DNA of 64,000 nt, taken from NCBI GenBank assembly GCA_963757265.1, contig CAVWRA010000011.1, forward strand, positions 372,001 through 436,000, written 5' to 3'. Position numbers and translations under genes: made by a program. Within the stretch, counting starts at the first letter, position 1. Each line of letters begins with the position of its first letter. The DNA comes from CAIVVT01 sp963757265. GTDB taxonomy: Bacteria; Acidobacteriota; Terriglobia; Bryobacterales; Bryobacteraceae. The notes below the pieces were generated by a model that worked only from the letters and a program-made list of their open reading frames with translations, searched no databases and was not told the origin of the DNA. Of the stretch, positions 28,131 to 36,314 are shown one piece after another.

Positions 28131-28694
28131 GTGGATTCACGGCCAGAGTTTCCGGCGCGCCTCGAGCTGGGCGGCGGCTTGGCGTTGCGCGCCATTCACC
28201 CCCACGACGCCGCGGCGGTCTACGCGCTCGTGGACACGTCGCGGGACCATCTGCGCGCCTGGCTGCCCTGGGTAGATGCCTCCCGGAGCGCCGAATACAC
28301 CCGCGAATTCTTCGAACACGTCGTCGAGCAGCGCGCCCACGGGACCACCGCCGCCTACCTGATTCTGGAACGCGGCCGCATCGCCGGCATGATCGGGCTG
28401 CACGACATCGATTGGACCAACCGCAGCTTCCTGATCGGCTACTGGGTGGCGGCGCGCGCGGAAGGGCGGGGCTTGATCACGCGCGCCTGCCGGGCGCTTG
28501 TGGAGGTCGCCTTCGACCAGTGGGACATGGAGCGCGCCGCCATCCACTGTGGCGTCGGCAACAGGCGCAGCTCGGCCGTGGCGCGCCGGCTCGGATTCAC
28601 GCTGGAAGGCGTTGCCCGCCACGCGCAACTGCTGCACGGAGAGTTCATCAATCTTGAGGTCTGGAGTCTGCTGCGGACTGAGGCCAGGACTTAG
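28131..28694 (+). CDS. GNAT N-acetyltransferase (RimJ/RimL type)
   Basis: 187 residues. The GNAT fold shows LGGGLALRAIHPHDAAAVYALVD, IGYWVAARAEGRGLITRACRALVEVAF (acetyl-CoA motif A with the R/Q-x-x-G-x-G/A pattern) and CGVGNRRSSAVARRLGFTLEG. RimJ/RimL-type enzymes acetylate protein N termini, often ribosomal, but many act on small molecules. Starts with GTG at 28131, 20 bp after ssb, so the two probably share a transcript. Confidence 0.88.
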   Translation: MDSRPEFPARLELGGGLALRAIHPHDAAAVYALVDTSRDHLRAWLPWVDASRSAEYTREFFEHVVEQRAHGTTAAYLILERGRIAGMIGLHDIDWTNRSFLIGYWVAARAEGRGLITRACRALVEVAFDQWDMERAAIHCGVGNRRSSAVARRLGFTLEGVARHAQLLHGEFINLEVWSLLRTEART

Positions 28695-28725
28695 CCCCAA
28701 CCATCCCGGAACGCTCTCGCCACCC

Positions 28726-29430
28726 TCATCGCACCAGCAGCGCGTATTCCCGGAGCAGTTGTCCATCCGGCGCCGAAAGGCGAATCCAATACCGTGCCGG
28801 CTCCAGCTTCCGCTCGACCGGGAAGCTCACGCTCCCGCCCGCTGCCGCGACCGTCCTCTTCTCCACCACGTGTCCGATCGCATCCACCAGGACCGCGCTG
28901 TAATTGCTGGATGGGGCCACGTCCGAAACGTCGATGCGCAGGCGCAGATGCCCGCCTGCGGCACGTTCCACGGTAGCCGGCGTGGCCACCCCACGCTCGC
29001 TGTGCAGCTCTACTTCGGTGCCGCCGGCACCCGCCTCGCGCCATGGAATGGTAATGCCCAATACCAGCAGCGCGCAGGCCGAGGCCGCCACCACCGCCCA
29101 TCGGGTCGCGAACGGAGCACCGAACCACTCCGCCAGGCGTTGCCGCCAGCCCCCCGCGGCACCCCCATCGCGAGCAGCTAACCTCTCTTGCTCCAGTGAT
29201 TTAGCCGCTGACCTGGTCGCTTGGGCAAACTCCCGTTCTTCCTCCACCCTTTTCTGACATTCGCCACACCAGAGAAGATGAGCCAGACAGCGCTGCTCAT
29301 CATCCCGAGGGAGCCGGCCGAAGATCAGGTCGTCAATCTGCCTGTCCTTGAGGCACTCCAAACCACGCTCCCGCACATCCCTCCGGGTCTCCGAAAAATG
29401 AACCAGTGAGCACACTAAATTCCGTCCCAT
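28726..29430 (-). CDS. Zinc-finger (zf-HC2) membrane anti-sigma factor
   Basis: About 234 residues. The N-terminal cytoplasmic region has the anti-sigma zinc motif H-x3-C-x2-C (H51, C55, C58, in HLLWCGECQKR). One TM helix (about 111-130, WAVVAASACALLVLGITIPW) leads to a ~105-residue periplasmic beta-rich domain. It should hold the ECF-type sigma factor encoded just upstream (75 bp gap) and release it on an envelope signal. ATG 29430 is preferred over ATG 29445 because AGGG lies upstream at good distance. It is last in the TPR-CHAT / sigma / anti-sigma operon; the periplasmic domain is a possible target of the exported CHAT protease (inference). Confidence 0.8.
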   Translation of the reverse strand: MGRNLVCSLVHFSETRRDVRERGLECLKDRQIDDLIFGRLPRDDEQRCLAHLLWCGECQKRVEEEREFAQATRSAAKSLEQERLAARDGGAAGGWRQRLAEWFGAPFATRWAVVAASACALLVLGITIPWREAGAGGTEVELHSERGVATPATVERAAGGHLRLRIDVSDVAPSSNYSAVLVDAIGHVVEKRTVAAAGGSVSFPVERKLEPARYWIRLSAPDGQLLREYALLVR

Positions 29431-29504
29431 CCGATCCCTCACCATGCCAGTCTCTAGCGGAGGTTCAATCGACCTCCGTCATATTACCACTCATTAAGTA
29501 AGTG

Positions 29505-30215
29505 TCACGCTCCTGCCATTTTTCTCAGCCCAAATTCAGGTTCCGCCACCGCCAGGCGCTTCCGCCCGAGTTCCCCGAAACGCGCCTTGGCCCGCGATTT
29601 CAGCAGCCGGAACTGCGTTTCCGACAACTTCATCTCGTGGCAGATCTTTTCCTGAGGCTGGCCGCGCAAGTAAAAGCGCGTGAGGATCTCCTTGTCCCGT
29701 GCCGAAATCTCTTCCAGCACCTGAACCATCAGTTGGGTTTTCTGGCGGCTGATCGCCTCCTGTTCCGGATTTTGGCGAACGTCCGCGATCAGCGTTCCGA
29801 CCTCCAGTTCGGCGCGCTCCCGCCGCGACTGCACGGCGGCGTCGATGCCCGCTGCCACCTGCCGCCGGATGATCGTCCTGACAAAGCCCATCAGCGCCTC
29901 CGGCTCGCGCAGCGATCCTGCGCGAATCGCCTGCACCACCGTCAGGTACGCGTCGTGTACGCGGTCATCCAGGTCAGCCGGCCCCAGGTGTTTGCAAAAG
30001 TAATAGCGGATGCCCCGGCTGAAGTTGGTGTACAACTCCTCCATCGCCGCCCGCTCACCGGCCTGGACGCCTTCCACCAACTCGCTCCAACTGCGAATTG
30101 CGCTGTCGGGCGGCCCTTGGACGCCCGCCTGGACCCCATTCGGATCCTGATTCGTCGGAGGTTCGTCCGGCCCCTCCCCGTGCGTGTGTCTGCCGAGTTT
30201 CCGCTGTTGTGCCAT
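29505..30215 (-). CDS. ECF-like RNA polymerase sigma factor
   Basis: 236 residues. After a ~40-residue polar N-terminal extension, sigma region 2 is seen in AMEELYTNFSRGIRYYFCKHLGPADLDDRVHDAYLTVV (DNA melting and -10 binding), and region 4 in VLEEISARDKEILTRFYLRGQPQEKICHEMKLSETQFRLLKSRAKARF, a helix-turn-helix for -35 binding. Region 3 is missing, as in ECF factors. It lies 6 bp after the TPR-CHAT gene and 75 bp before the zinc-finger anti-sigma gene. The long AGTACT array upstream of the operon could include its own autoregulated promoter (inference). Confidence 0.9.
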   Translation of the reverse strand: MAQQRKLGRHTHGEGPDEPPTNQDPNGVQAGVQGPPDSAIRSWSELVEGVQAGERAAMEELYTNFSRGIRYYFCKHLGPADLDDRVHDAYLTVVQAIRAGSLREPEALMGFVRTIIRRQVAAGIDAAVQSRRERAELEVGTLIADVRQNPEQEAISRQKTQLMVQVLEEISARDKEILTRFYLRGQPQEKICHEMKLSETQFRLLKSRAKARFGELGRKRLAVAEPEFGLRKMAGA

Positions 30216-30221
30216 TTTAGT

Positions 30222-32672
30222 TTAGTGCCGTCCAACTGAAATCCACGCGCCCCAAAATGCGGGCCGCGATTGCCAGCCTCCCTTTGCCAGGAGTGCCAGT
30301 TGTGCTTCCCGCAGCGCGGCCGATGGTTCGAGCCCCCGCCGGAAGCACCCATAGAAAACGTCGAACAACTCCGAAGCGTCGTCCGGAATCGACCACAATG
30401 TCCCGATCGCCGCGGAGGCCCCCGCCGCAATCCAGGACTTGAAAAACCCCGCCAGCCCCGCGCCCGGCTGGTGCGTGCCCAGCCCGGTGCCGCAGCCGCT
30501 CATCACCACCAGGCTGCCCGGCAGCCTGAAGGCGCCCACGCTGCGCGCCGTCAGCCCGTCGGCCCGCCCGTCCGGCCGCAGCGACAGCATCAGGAACATC
30601 TCCGCTGGCCGCCGCACCACGGCCGCCGGCTGGTCCGCCGGCGCGCCCGGCGTCAATATGAAACCGCGCGTGTCGGTCGCTTCCTGGATCACGTGGGCCG
30701 CGATATGGATCACTTTCGGCCGCTCAGCCATGCCCGCCGCAAAGCGCTCCGGCGTCGCCTCGCCGCCCGTCAGAAGCCGCGCCTCCGTCCCCGCGCCGCT
30801 CCATTGCCTGCCGATGGCTTCCAGTTCCGCCCGGCTGCCCGGCAGGCGCGGCAGTTCCAGACGGAGTTCCGCTCCCGGCACTCCTTGCCGCTGCTCCCAG
30901 CGCGCGTCGGCACGGTTGTAAATCGGATCGCCCACGCCCAGAAACAGGTTGGCGGCCCGTTCCCGGCCCTGCCCGCCCAATGCCAGGAAAACGGACGCCA
31001 CCGGCTCCAGGATGTGATCCTCTATCAGGTAGCGCCGCACGCCGCCCTCGCTGTGGCACAGCGCGGCCAGCGGCGCTTCCAGCAGCGCGTCATCCATCGA
31101 CAACAGCCATCGCTCCCGCGATCGGACTTTCGCCGAGAGTCCGCCAAACAATCCCTGGTACAGCTCCTCGCCTTGCTTGTCCGCCCCCGGGAGCCCGCGC
31201 CGCACCGCCTCGCCGAACGTGCCCAGCGCCCGCGTCAGTCCCGTCCGCCCGGCGAGCGGCGCCTGCTCGAATGAATTGCGCGTTACCGCCCACCGCCACG
31301 AGCGCTCTTCCCCGATGCTGAACGACATGAGCGCATCGCCCGGCCCCAGCTCCGCCTGCAGCCTCCGCCGCCCCGCCTCGCCCTCCAGCCGCGGACTCGC
31401 GCTGGCCGCTCTCCCCGCGCGGTTTTCCAGCGTCCTCAGTTTCCTTTGCACTGCCAGCGCCGCCGCATCGCCCGGCGCGCCGCTCCGTTGGTCGTTCGTG
31501 AATCGCCAGAACTCTTGGGAACGCCACTGCGCCAGCGCCTCGCGGTACTCGGCGTCTTCGGCCAGCTTCGCCTGACCCTGCTCCCGCAGCGCCGCGTTGC
31601 GCGTTTGCTCCACCACCAGGAACGCCTCCCACATCAGCGCCTGGCTGCCCTCGCGTGCGCCCAGCTCCGCCGCTAGCGAGGCGTAGGCGCTCGCCACCTG
31701 GTTCAGCCCGATGCTGGCCAGCAGTTGAATCTCTTGCGACGGAACGATCTCCTGCCGCCACTCGTTGGCAATCTCGAGCGCCTTGCGGTACACGGTCAGA
31801 GCTTCGTGTTCGCGCCCCGCCCCGGCCAGGCTTTGCGCCAGCACGAACGCGCTTTGCCACGGCGACACGCCCGAAGCGGAGTATTTCCGGGATTCTCCCG
31901 CCAGCTTCGCCAGCCACACCGCCCGCTCCGCCTGCCCCTGTTGCAGCGACAGGCGCGAGAGCGCTATCAACACCCGTTCGACCTCCGGCAGTCGGTGCAG
32001 ACGCCGCAGCCGGTAGGCCTCCAACAGGGCTGCCTCCGCCCGGTCGAACTCGCGCCGTTCCATCCACAACAAGCCCAGGTCCACGGCCAGGGCGGCCCGC
32101 GCCTCGGCATCGCCCTGTGCGTCCGCGGCGTCCATCCCGCGCTCCGCCGCGCTCACCAACACCTCGCCGTCGCGCAGTCGCAGTGCCAGTTGCGACTGGC
32201 AGGCATAGTACAGGGCCCAGTATTTGGAGTTGCCCGGCAGCAGACCCTTCGCCTCCTGCAACTCCTCGCTGGCCGCGTCCGCGTCGCCCAGCAGCGAATA
32301 CAGCGCTGCCAGGTTCAGGCCCACCACTGCCTCTCTCTCGGCGTTGCCGCATTGGCGCGCCAGCCCGCGTGCCTCCTCGTACACTTCCAGCGCTTTGCGG
32401 TACTCGTGTAATGTCAGGTAGGTGCCGGCCAGCGCATTCAGGAATAGCTGGGCACGGCTCAGCTTGCCCGCGCTTTTCGCCGCTTGGGTGCCCTCGGCAA
32501 AGCTGCGGATCGCCTGCCGGTACGCCAGGCTTCCCAACGCGTGCATGCCCCGCGCGCTGAACTGATCCAACTGCGCATCACTGGGGAGGGCTGAAGTCGG
32601 GGGTATCCTGGCGTTGGCGGCAATCGCCAGACCGGCGAGCCAGAAGACGGCCATCACTCCAACCGGCTTCAC
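30222..32672 (-). CDS. Exported TPR-CHAT caspase-like protease
   Basis: 816 residues. An N-terminal hydrophobic segment (VGVMAVFWLAGLAIAANA) looks like a signal peptide. Residues ~35-420 are TPR-like helical repeats (Ala/Leu/Tyr periodic; QLFLNALAGTYLTLHEYRKALEVYEEA). The C-terminal ~300 residues are a CHAT (caspase HetF Associated with TPRs) domain with the His/Cys dyad: HIAAHV (His about 660) and SGCGTGLG (Cys about 727), then GASAAIGTLWSIPD, a hallmark CHAT segment. The usual HG after the catalytic His is HV here. First gene of a three-gene operon with an ECF sigma factor and a membrane anti-sigma factor. It may act in the periplasm on the anti-sigma factor, but no substrate is shown. The GTG start at 32672 follows AGGT. 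Confidence 0.88.
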   Translation of the reverse strand: MKPVGVMAVFWLAGLAIAANARIPPTSALPSDAQLDQFSARGMHALGSLAYRQAIRSFAEGTQAAKSAGKLSRAQLFLNALAGTYLTLHEYRKALEVYEEARGLARQCGNAEREAVVGLNLAALYSLLGDADAASEELQEAKGLLPGNSKYWALYYACQSQLALRLRDGEVLVSAAERGMDAADAQGDAEARAALAVDLGLLWMERREFDRAEAALLEAYRLRRLHRLPEVERVLIALSRLSLQQGQAERAVWLAKLAGESRKYSASGVSPWQSAFVLAQSLAGAGREHEALTVYRKALEIANEWRQEIVPSQEIQLLASIGLNQVASAYASLAAELGAREGSQALMWEAFLVVEQTRNAALREQGQAKLAEDAEYREALAQWRSQEFWRFTNDQRSGAPGDAAALAVQRKLRTLENRAGRAASASPRLEGEAGRRRLQAELGPGDALMSFSIGEERSWRWAVTRNSFEQAPLAGRTGLTRALGTFGEAVRRGLPGADKQGEELYQGLFGGLSAKVRSRERWLLSMDDALLEAPLAALCHSEGGVRRYLIEDHILEPVASVFLALGGQGRERAANLFLGVGDPIYNRADARWEQRQGVPGAELRLELPRLPGSRAELEAIGRQWSGAGTEARLLTGGEATPERFAAGMAERPKVIHIAAHVIQEATDTRGFILTPGAPADQPAAVVRRPAEMFLMLSLRPDGRADGLTARSVGAFRLPGSLVVMSGCGTGLGTHQPGAGLAGFFKSWIAAGASAAIGTLWSIPDDASELFDVFYGCFRRGLEPSAALREAQLALLAKGGWQSRPAFWGAWISVGRH

Positions 32673-32709
32673 AATAAGACCTGTATATCAAAGATAGGAC
32701 TAAAGGTCT

Positions 32710-32750
32710 AGTACTTTTTTTAGTACTGACGGTACTCCCAGTGTAGTACT
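32710..32750 (-). promoter_or_regulatory. Array of AGTACT-type sites upstream of the TPR-CHAT operon
   Basis: The palindrome AGTACT occurs at 32710, 32722 and 32745, and a one-base variant, GGTACT, at 32731. The array lies 38-78 bp upstream of the TPR-CHAT start in AT-richer DNA with a run of T. It looks like an operator cluster or the core of the operon promoter. No partner transcription factor can be named. Confidence 0.45.
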
Positions 32751-32905
32751 TCAGTTTGAAGTGCTACCGGGGAGCCTCTCTCGCATCGTTCTTGATGCGA
32801 TTCGTCAGAATCGTTGCTTGGGTAAACGTGCGCTGCGCTCGCACGATCAGGGAATCGACCTTCCCCTGCCAGTTCGTTTTGTAACGCGCCCGGCTTACAG
32901 CCTAG

Positions 32906-33751
32906 ATTCTGTCGTCACGAGATGAAGATTTCAAACAAATAGCACATGGATTGTTCTAATTTCGTGTCATGATGGGGCATGAAGTTGGCCCATCGGCGGC
33001 ATGACATTACGGATCGCGTGTGGTCCATTCTGGAGCCACATCTCCCTGGCAGAAAAGGCACTTGGGGCGGTATCGGGCGAGACAACCGCCGCTTCATCAA
33101 TGCCGTTTTCTGGATCCTCCGCACGGGGGCCCCGTGGCGCGATTTGCCGCCCGACTACGGGGACTGGAAGAACACCCATCGCCGCTTCTGCCGCTGGCGC
33201 GACAAGGGCACGTGGGAAGCTCTGCTGGAGCGCTTGATCGATCAGCCGGATTTTGAGTGGCTGATGATCGACGCCAGCCACATCAAGGTCCACCCGCATG
33301 GCACCGGAGCGCGGGGCGGCAACCAGGAAATGGGCCGCACAAAAGGGGGCTCAACACAAAGCTACACTTGGCCGTGGATGCGCATGGTCTGCCGGTCCGA
33401 GTTGTTATTACGCCAGGTCCCACTGCGGATTGTACGCAAGCTAGTCTTCTAATTGAAGGACTTACAGCCCAGAACCTGTTGGCTGACCGGGGTTACGACA
33501 CGGACGCCATCCTGGCCCAGGCACGCCGGCAGGGCATGGAGCCCGTCATACCGCCCCAAGGCCGCCGCAAGCTACAACACACCTATGATCGGGACCTGTA
33601 CAAGCTGAGGCATCTGGTGGAGAATGCCTTCCTGCACCTGAAACGATGGCGTGGAATTGCTACGCGGTACGCCAAAAACAGTGCTTCCTTCCTCGCTGCC
33701 GTCTATATCCGGTGTATCGCAATCTGGGCGAGCATCTCGTGACGACAGAAT
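32906..33751 (+). mobile_element. Complete IS5-family (IS427-like) insertion sequence
   Basis: 846 bp bounded by a perfect 19-bp inverted repeat (left attctgtcgtcacgagatg) and flanked on both sides by CTAG, a palindrome that can be the target duplication or part of the end. It carries one transposase encoded in two overlapping frames. It inserted between the TPR-CHAT operon and the S53 peptidase gene. Confidence 0.92.
32979..33742 (+). CDS. IS5-family transposase, two frames joined by -1 frameshift
   Basis: orfA (32979-33452) begins MKLAHRRHDITDRVWSILEP and holds the N-terminal DUF4096-like domain plus the first catalytic Asp (LMIDASHIKVHPHGTGA). orfB continues in the -1 frame to 33742 with GLNTKLHLAVDAHGLPVRV, LLADRGYDTDAI (second Asp) and LRHLVENAFLHLKRWRGIATRY (catalytic Glu). 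The switch can occur at acaaaagggggc (33339-33350), a classic slippery run. This two-frame layout is known for the IS427 group of IS5, so the frameshift is probably programmed. The stop codon lies inside the right inverted repeat. No obvious inactivating change. Confidence 0.9.
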
Positions 33752-33755
33752 CTAG

Positions 33756-34354
33756 GCGGAATGATGATAATAATGGGGTCGAACGCCATTTCAATCTCCT
33801 CATCCGAAACCCGATCTATGACCGGGTTCGGCTACCAGCTAGCCTCACCATCGGCACTGGCAAGCCCGCACTTTAGGCATGTCGATGAAAAGATTGCAGA
33901 AATTTAGCGCGCTCCAGCGTCATCGTCCCGCCGGCACTCGCCCCTGGGTGGTGCTGCCGTTTCGCTCTCGCCGCCGCCGGGGTGGCCCGCTGCTGGCGCC
34001 GTGCCGTGAGCTGCGTGGTCCCCGCCGGACCGCGCGCTCCCCCCGCGTAACTTAGTTTCGGAGCACCCCTTCGAAGGGCGCCCGGCGCTCGCCGCCAGGC
34101 GCGGACTTGCTTGACACCGGTTGTAAGCTCAAAATGGCCGAACGTCCCCGCGGCGCCTCGTTTCGCGGTCATCGACCTGGGATATTAAATCTTTCAAATG
34201 AATACACTCCGGTGTACAATGCCCCGAGGCCTTGCCCCCCGCTGCGGAAGGCCTGCCTCGGACGCCGGCTGCAATTGTCGGTGCCGCCTGCCGATGAACC
34301 GTTGAGATCGGAGTCCCCCGCCTGGCGGGGCCTTCATATAAGGAGGGAACCAAA
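33756..34354. other. Gene-free region between the insertion sequence and the S53 peptidase
   Basis: About 600 bp with no supported gene. It contains a possible promoter (see 34191-34222) and a strong ribosome-binding site, AAGGAGG, ending 8 bases before the S53 start codon. Short frames on both strands have no protein-like sequence. Confidence 0.6.
34191..34222 (+). promoter_or_regulatory. Possible promoter with overlapping inverted repeat
   Basis: TGTACAAT (34212-34219) is an extended -10-like element. TACACTCCGGTGTA (34203-34216), a perfect TACAC/GTGTA inverted repeat with a 4-base gap, overlaps it and could be an operator. The -35 box is weak. It lies 135 bp upstream of the S53 peptidase start. 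Confidence 0.4.
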
Positions 34355-36040
34355 ATGCCATCTCCCAAATCACAGAAGCGCCTGCCGCTTCCCGCCAGCC
34401 ACAAGAAAGTTATGAAGGGCGCCACCCTGGTCGGCGCCGTTCATGCCGACGAACCTATTGAAGTCACCATCCGCGTGCGGCGCCGTCCGTCCACCCCCGC
34501 TTCTGAGAAGGCGCGCGCCTCCGGCAAGCGGCTGACTCAGGCTCAGTTTGAGCAGTTCTTCGGCGCCGCTCCCGCCGATATCACCCGCCTGGAGGAGTTC
34601 GCCCACCGCCACGGCCTGACGGTGCTCGAAGCCAGCCCCGCCGAGCGCAAACTGCGCCTCGCCGGGCCCGCCTCGGCCATGAAGGAAGCTTTCGGCACGA
34701 CCCTCAAGCACTATTCCATCGGCAACACGGGATTCCGCGGCCGCACCGGGACCATCTCCGTAACGGAAGATGTTCACCCCCTGATCGAGGCTGTGTTCGG
34801 CTTGGACAACCGGCCCCAGGTCCGGCCCCACTTTCGCTTTCACCCGCACCAGCACGGATACGGCAAAGCCGCCCGGGCGGCACTGAGGCAGCACTCCGCC
34901 GCCGCCACTTCTTTCACCCCTGTCCAGGTCGCCCATCTGTACGATTTTCCGGCCCACCTGAATGGCGCCGGCCAGACCATCGGCATCCTCGAACTCGGCG
35001 GCGGCTACACCAATGCCGACCTCAAGAAGTACTTCTCGTCCCTCAAGGTGACCCCTCCCCAGGTGGTCGCCGTATCCGTTGACGGTGGCAAAAACGCTCC
35101 CGATGGCAATCCCAACGGCAGCGACGGCGAGGTCATGCTGGATATCGAGGTCGCGGGCGCCGTCGCTCCGGGCGCGCGCATCGTCGTCTACTTCACCCCC
35201 AACACCGACGCCGGTTTCATCGACGCCGTCACCACCGCCGTGCATGACACCGCTCGTCATCCCAACGTCATTTCGATCAGTTGGGGTTCGGCCGAGAACC
35301 AGTGGACCGCCCAGTCGCTGCAGGATCTCGATTCGCACTGCGCCGATGCCGCCCTGCTCGGCATCACCATCTGTGTCGCCGCCGGGGATAACGGCTATAC
35401 CGATTCCACCGACGCCTCTGTGACAACCGCCAGCGTCGATTTCCCGGCCTCCAGCCCCAACGTGCTCGCCTGCGGCGGGACCCTGCTTCTGCCCGACGGC
35501 ACCGAATCCGTGTGGAATGACTTGAGCCAGGGCGGCGGCGCCACTGGCGGCGGTATCAGCGCCGTCTTCCCCGTTCCGGCTTTCCAGCAGAACATTCAAC
35601 TCCCGCCGTCGCTCAATTCCGGCGCTGGGCCCGGGCGCGGCGTGCCCGATATCGCCGGCGACGCCGACCCGCAGTCCGGCTATCAGACGCTCGTCAACGG
35701 TCAGCAGGGCGTCGTCGGTGGAACCAGCGCCGTCGCCCCGCTGTGGGCTGCGCTGATCGCCGTCCTGAACCAGGGGCTGGGCCAATCCGTCGGCTTCCTG
35801 ACGCCGCGGCTCTATCAGCTCCCGGCCGGCTCCAGTGCGTTGACGGACATCACCGTCGGCAACAACGGCGGCTACCAAGCCGGCCCCGGCTGGGACGCCT
35901 GCACGGGCCTCGGCTCGCCCAATGGCGCAGCCCTCCTGGCCGCACTGGCTCCCCAGGCTAACGTCAGCAAGCCTCCTGCTAAGCGGCCCGCCGGGAAACC
36001 CAAGGCGGTAAAAAAGAAGACTGCCGCGCGTCGTCGGTAA
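34355..36040 (+). CDS. S53-family pro-kumamolisin-like serine peptidase
   Basis: A 561-residue sedolisin. An N-terminal pro-domain (about residues 1-190, VTIRVRRRPS ... GRTGTISVTEDVHPLIEAVFGL) precedes the catalytic domain, where Glu 259 and Asp 263 (GEVMLDIEV) and Ser 458 (GGTSAVAP) form the triad, with the oxyanion Asp in AAGDNGY. The calcium site is DITVGNNGGYQAGPGWDACTGLG near the end. No signal peptide is evident, so export may be non-classical or the protease may be held inside. The last ~25 residues are a Pro/Ala/Lys/Arg-rich basic tail, unlike a standard kumamolisin end. AAGGAGG gives a strong start. S53 enzymes usually work at acidic pH. Confidence 0.92.
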   Translation: MPSPKSQKRLPLPASHKKVMKGATLVGAVHADEPIEVTIRVRRRPSTPASEKARASGKRLTQAQFEQFFGAAPADITRLEEFAHRHGLTVLEASPAERKLRLAGPASAMKEAFGTTLKHYSIGNTGFRGRTGTISVTEDVHPLIEAVFGLDNRPQVRPHFRFHPHQHGYGKAARAALRQHSAAATSFTPVQVAHLYDFPAHLNGAGQTIGILELGGGYTNADLKKYFSSLKVTPPQVVAVSVDGGKNAPDGNPNGSDGEVMLDIEVAGAVAPGARIVVYFTPNTDAGFIDAVTTAVHDTARHPNVISISWGSAENQWTAQSLQDLDSHCADAALLGITICVAAGDNGYTDSTDASVTTASVDFPASSPNVLACGGTLLLPDGTESVWNDLSQGGGATGGGISAVFPVPAFQQNIQLPPSLNSGAGPGRGVPDIAGDADPQSGYQTLVNGQQGVVGGTSAVAPLWAALIAVLNQGLGQSVGFLTPRLYQLPAGSSALTDITVGNNGGYQAGPGWDACTGLGSPNGAALLAALAPQANVSKPPAKRPAGKPKAVKKKTAARRR

Positions 36041-36314
36041 CGCCATCCTGCCGCCACGCTCGCGCGCTTTTAAACGCCGTTCGTCAAACTCGCCCCTGGC
36101 GGCTCATCCGTCCATGAGCCGGCCAGGCCGCGGCGCCCGGCGGCCTTCTGCTATCCACTCCTCGCGGCGCGCCGTGGATCGAACCCGTCGCCGCCTGCTC
36201 GCGGGGCCGGTGCTACAATCGGCACGAACGCCGCGCCGCATCGCCGCACCCGCGCGCCGCACTGCCCGCGGACTCGCCTTTCGCTTCGCTGTGGCCATGG
36301 AACGTCCTTGATTT

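Noticed and set aside
28726..32672. Type III-E CRISPR (Craspase) locus
   Set aside because: TPR-CHAT and a sigma factor are present, but there is no gRAMP/Cas7-11, no Cas1 and no array; the CHAT protein also has a signal peptide.
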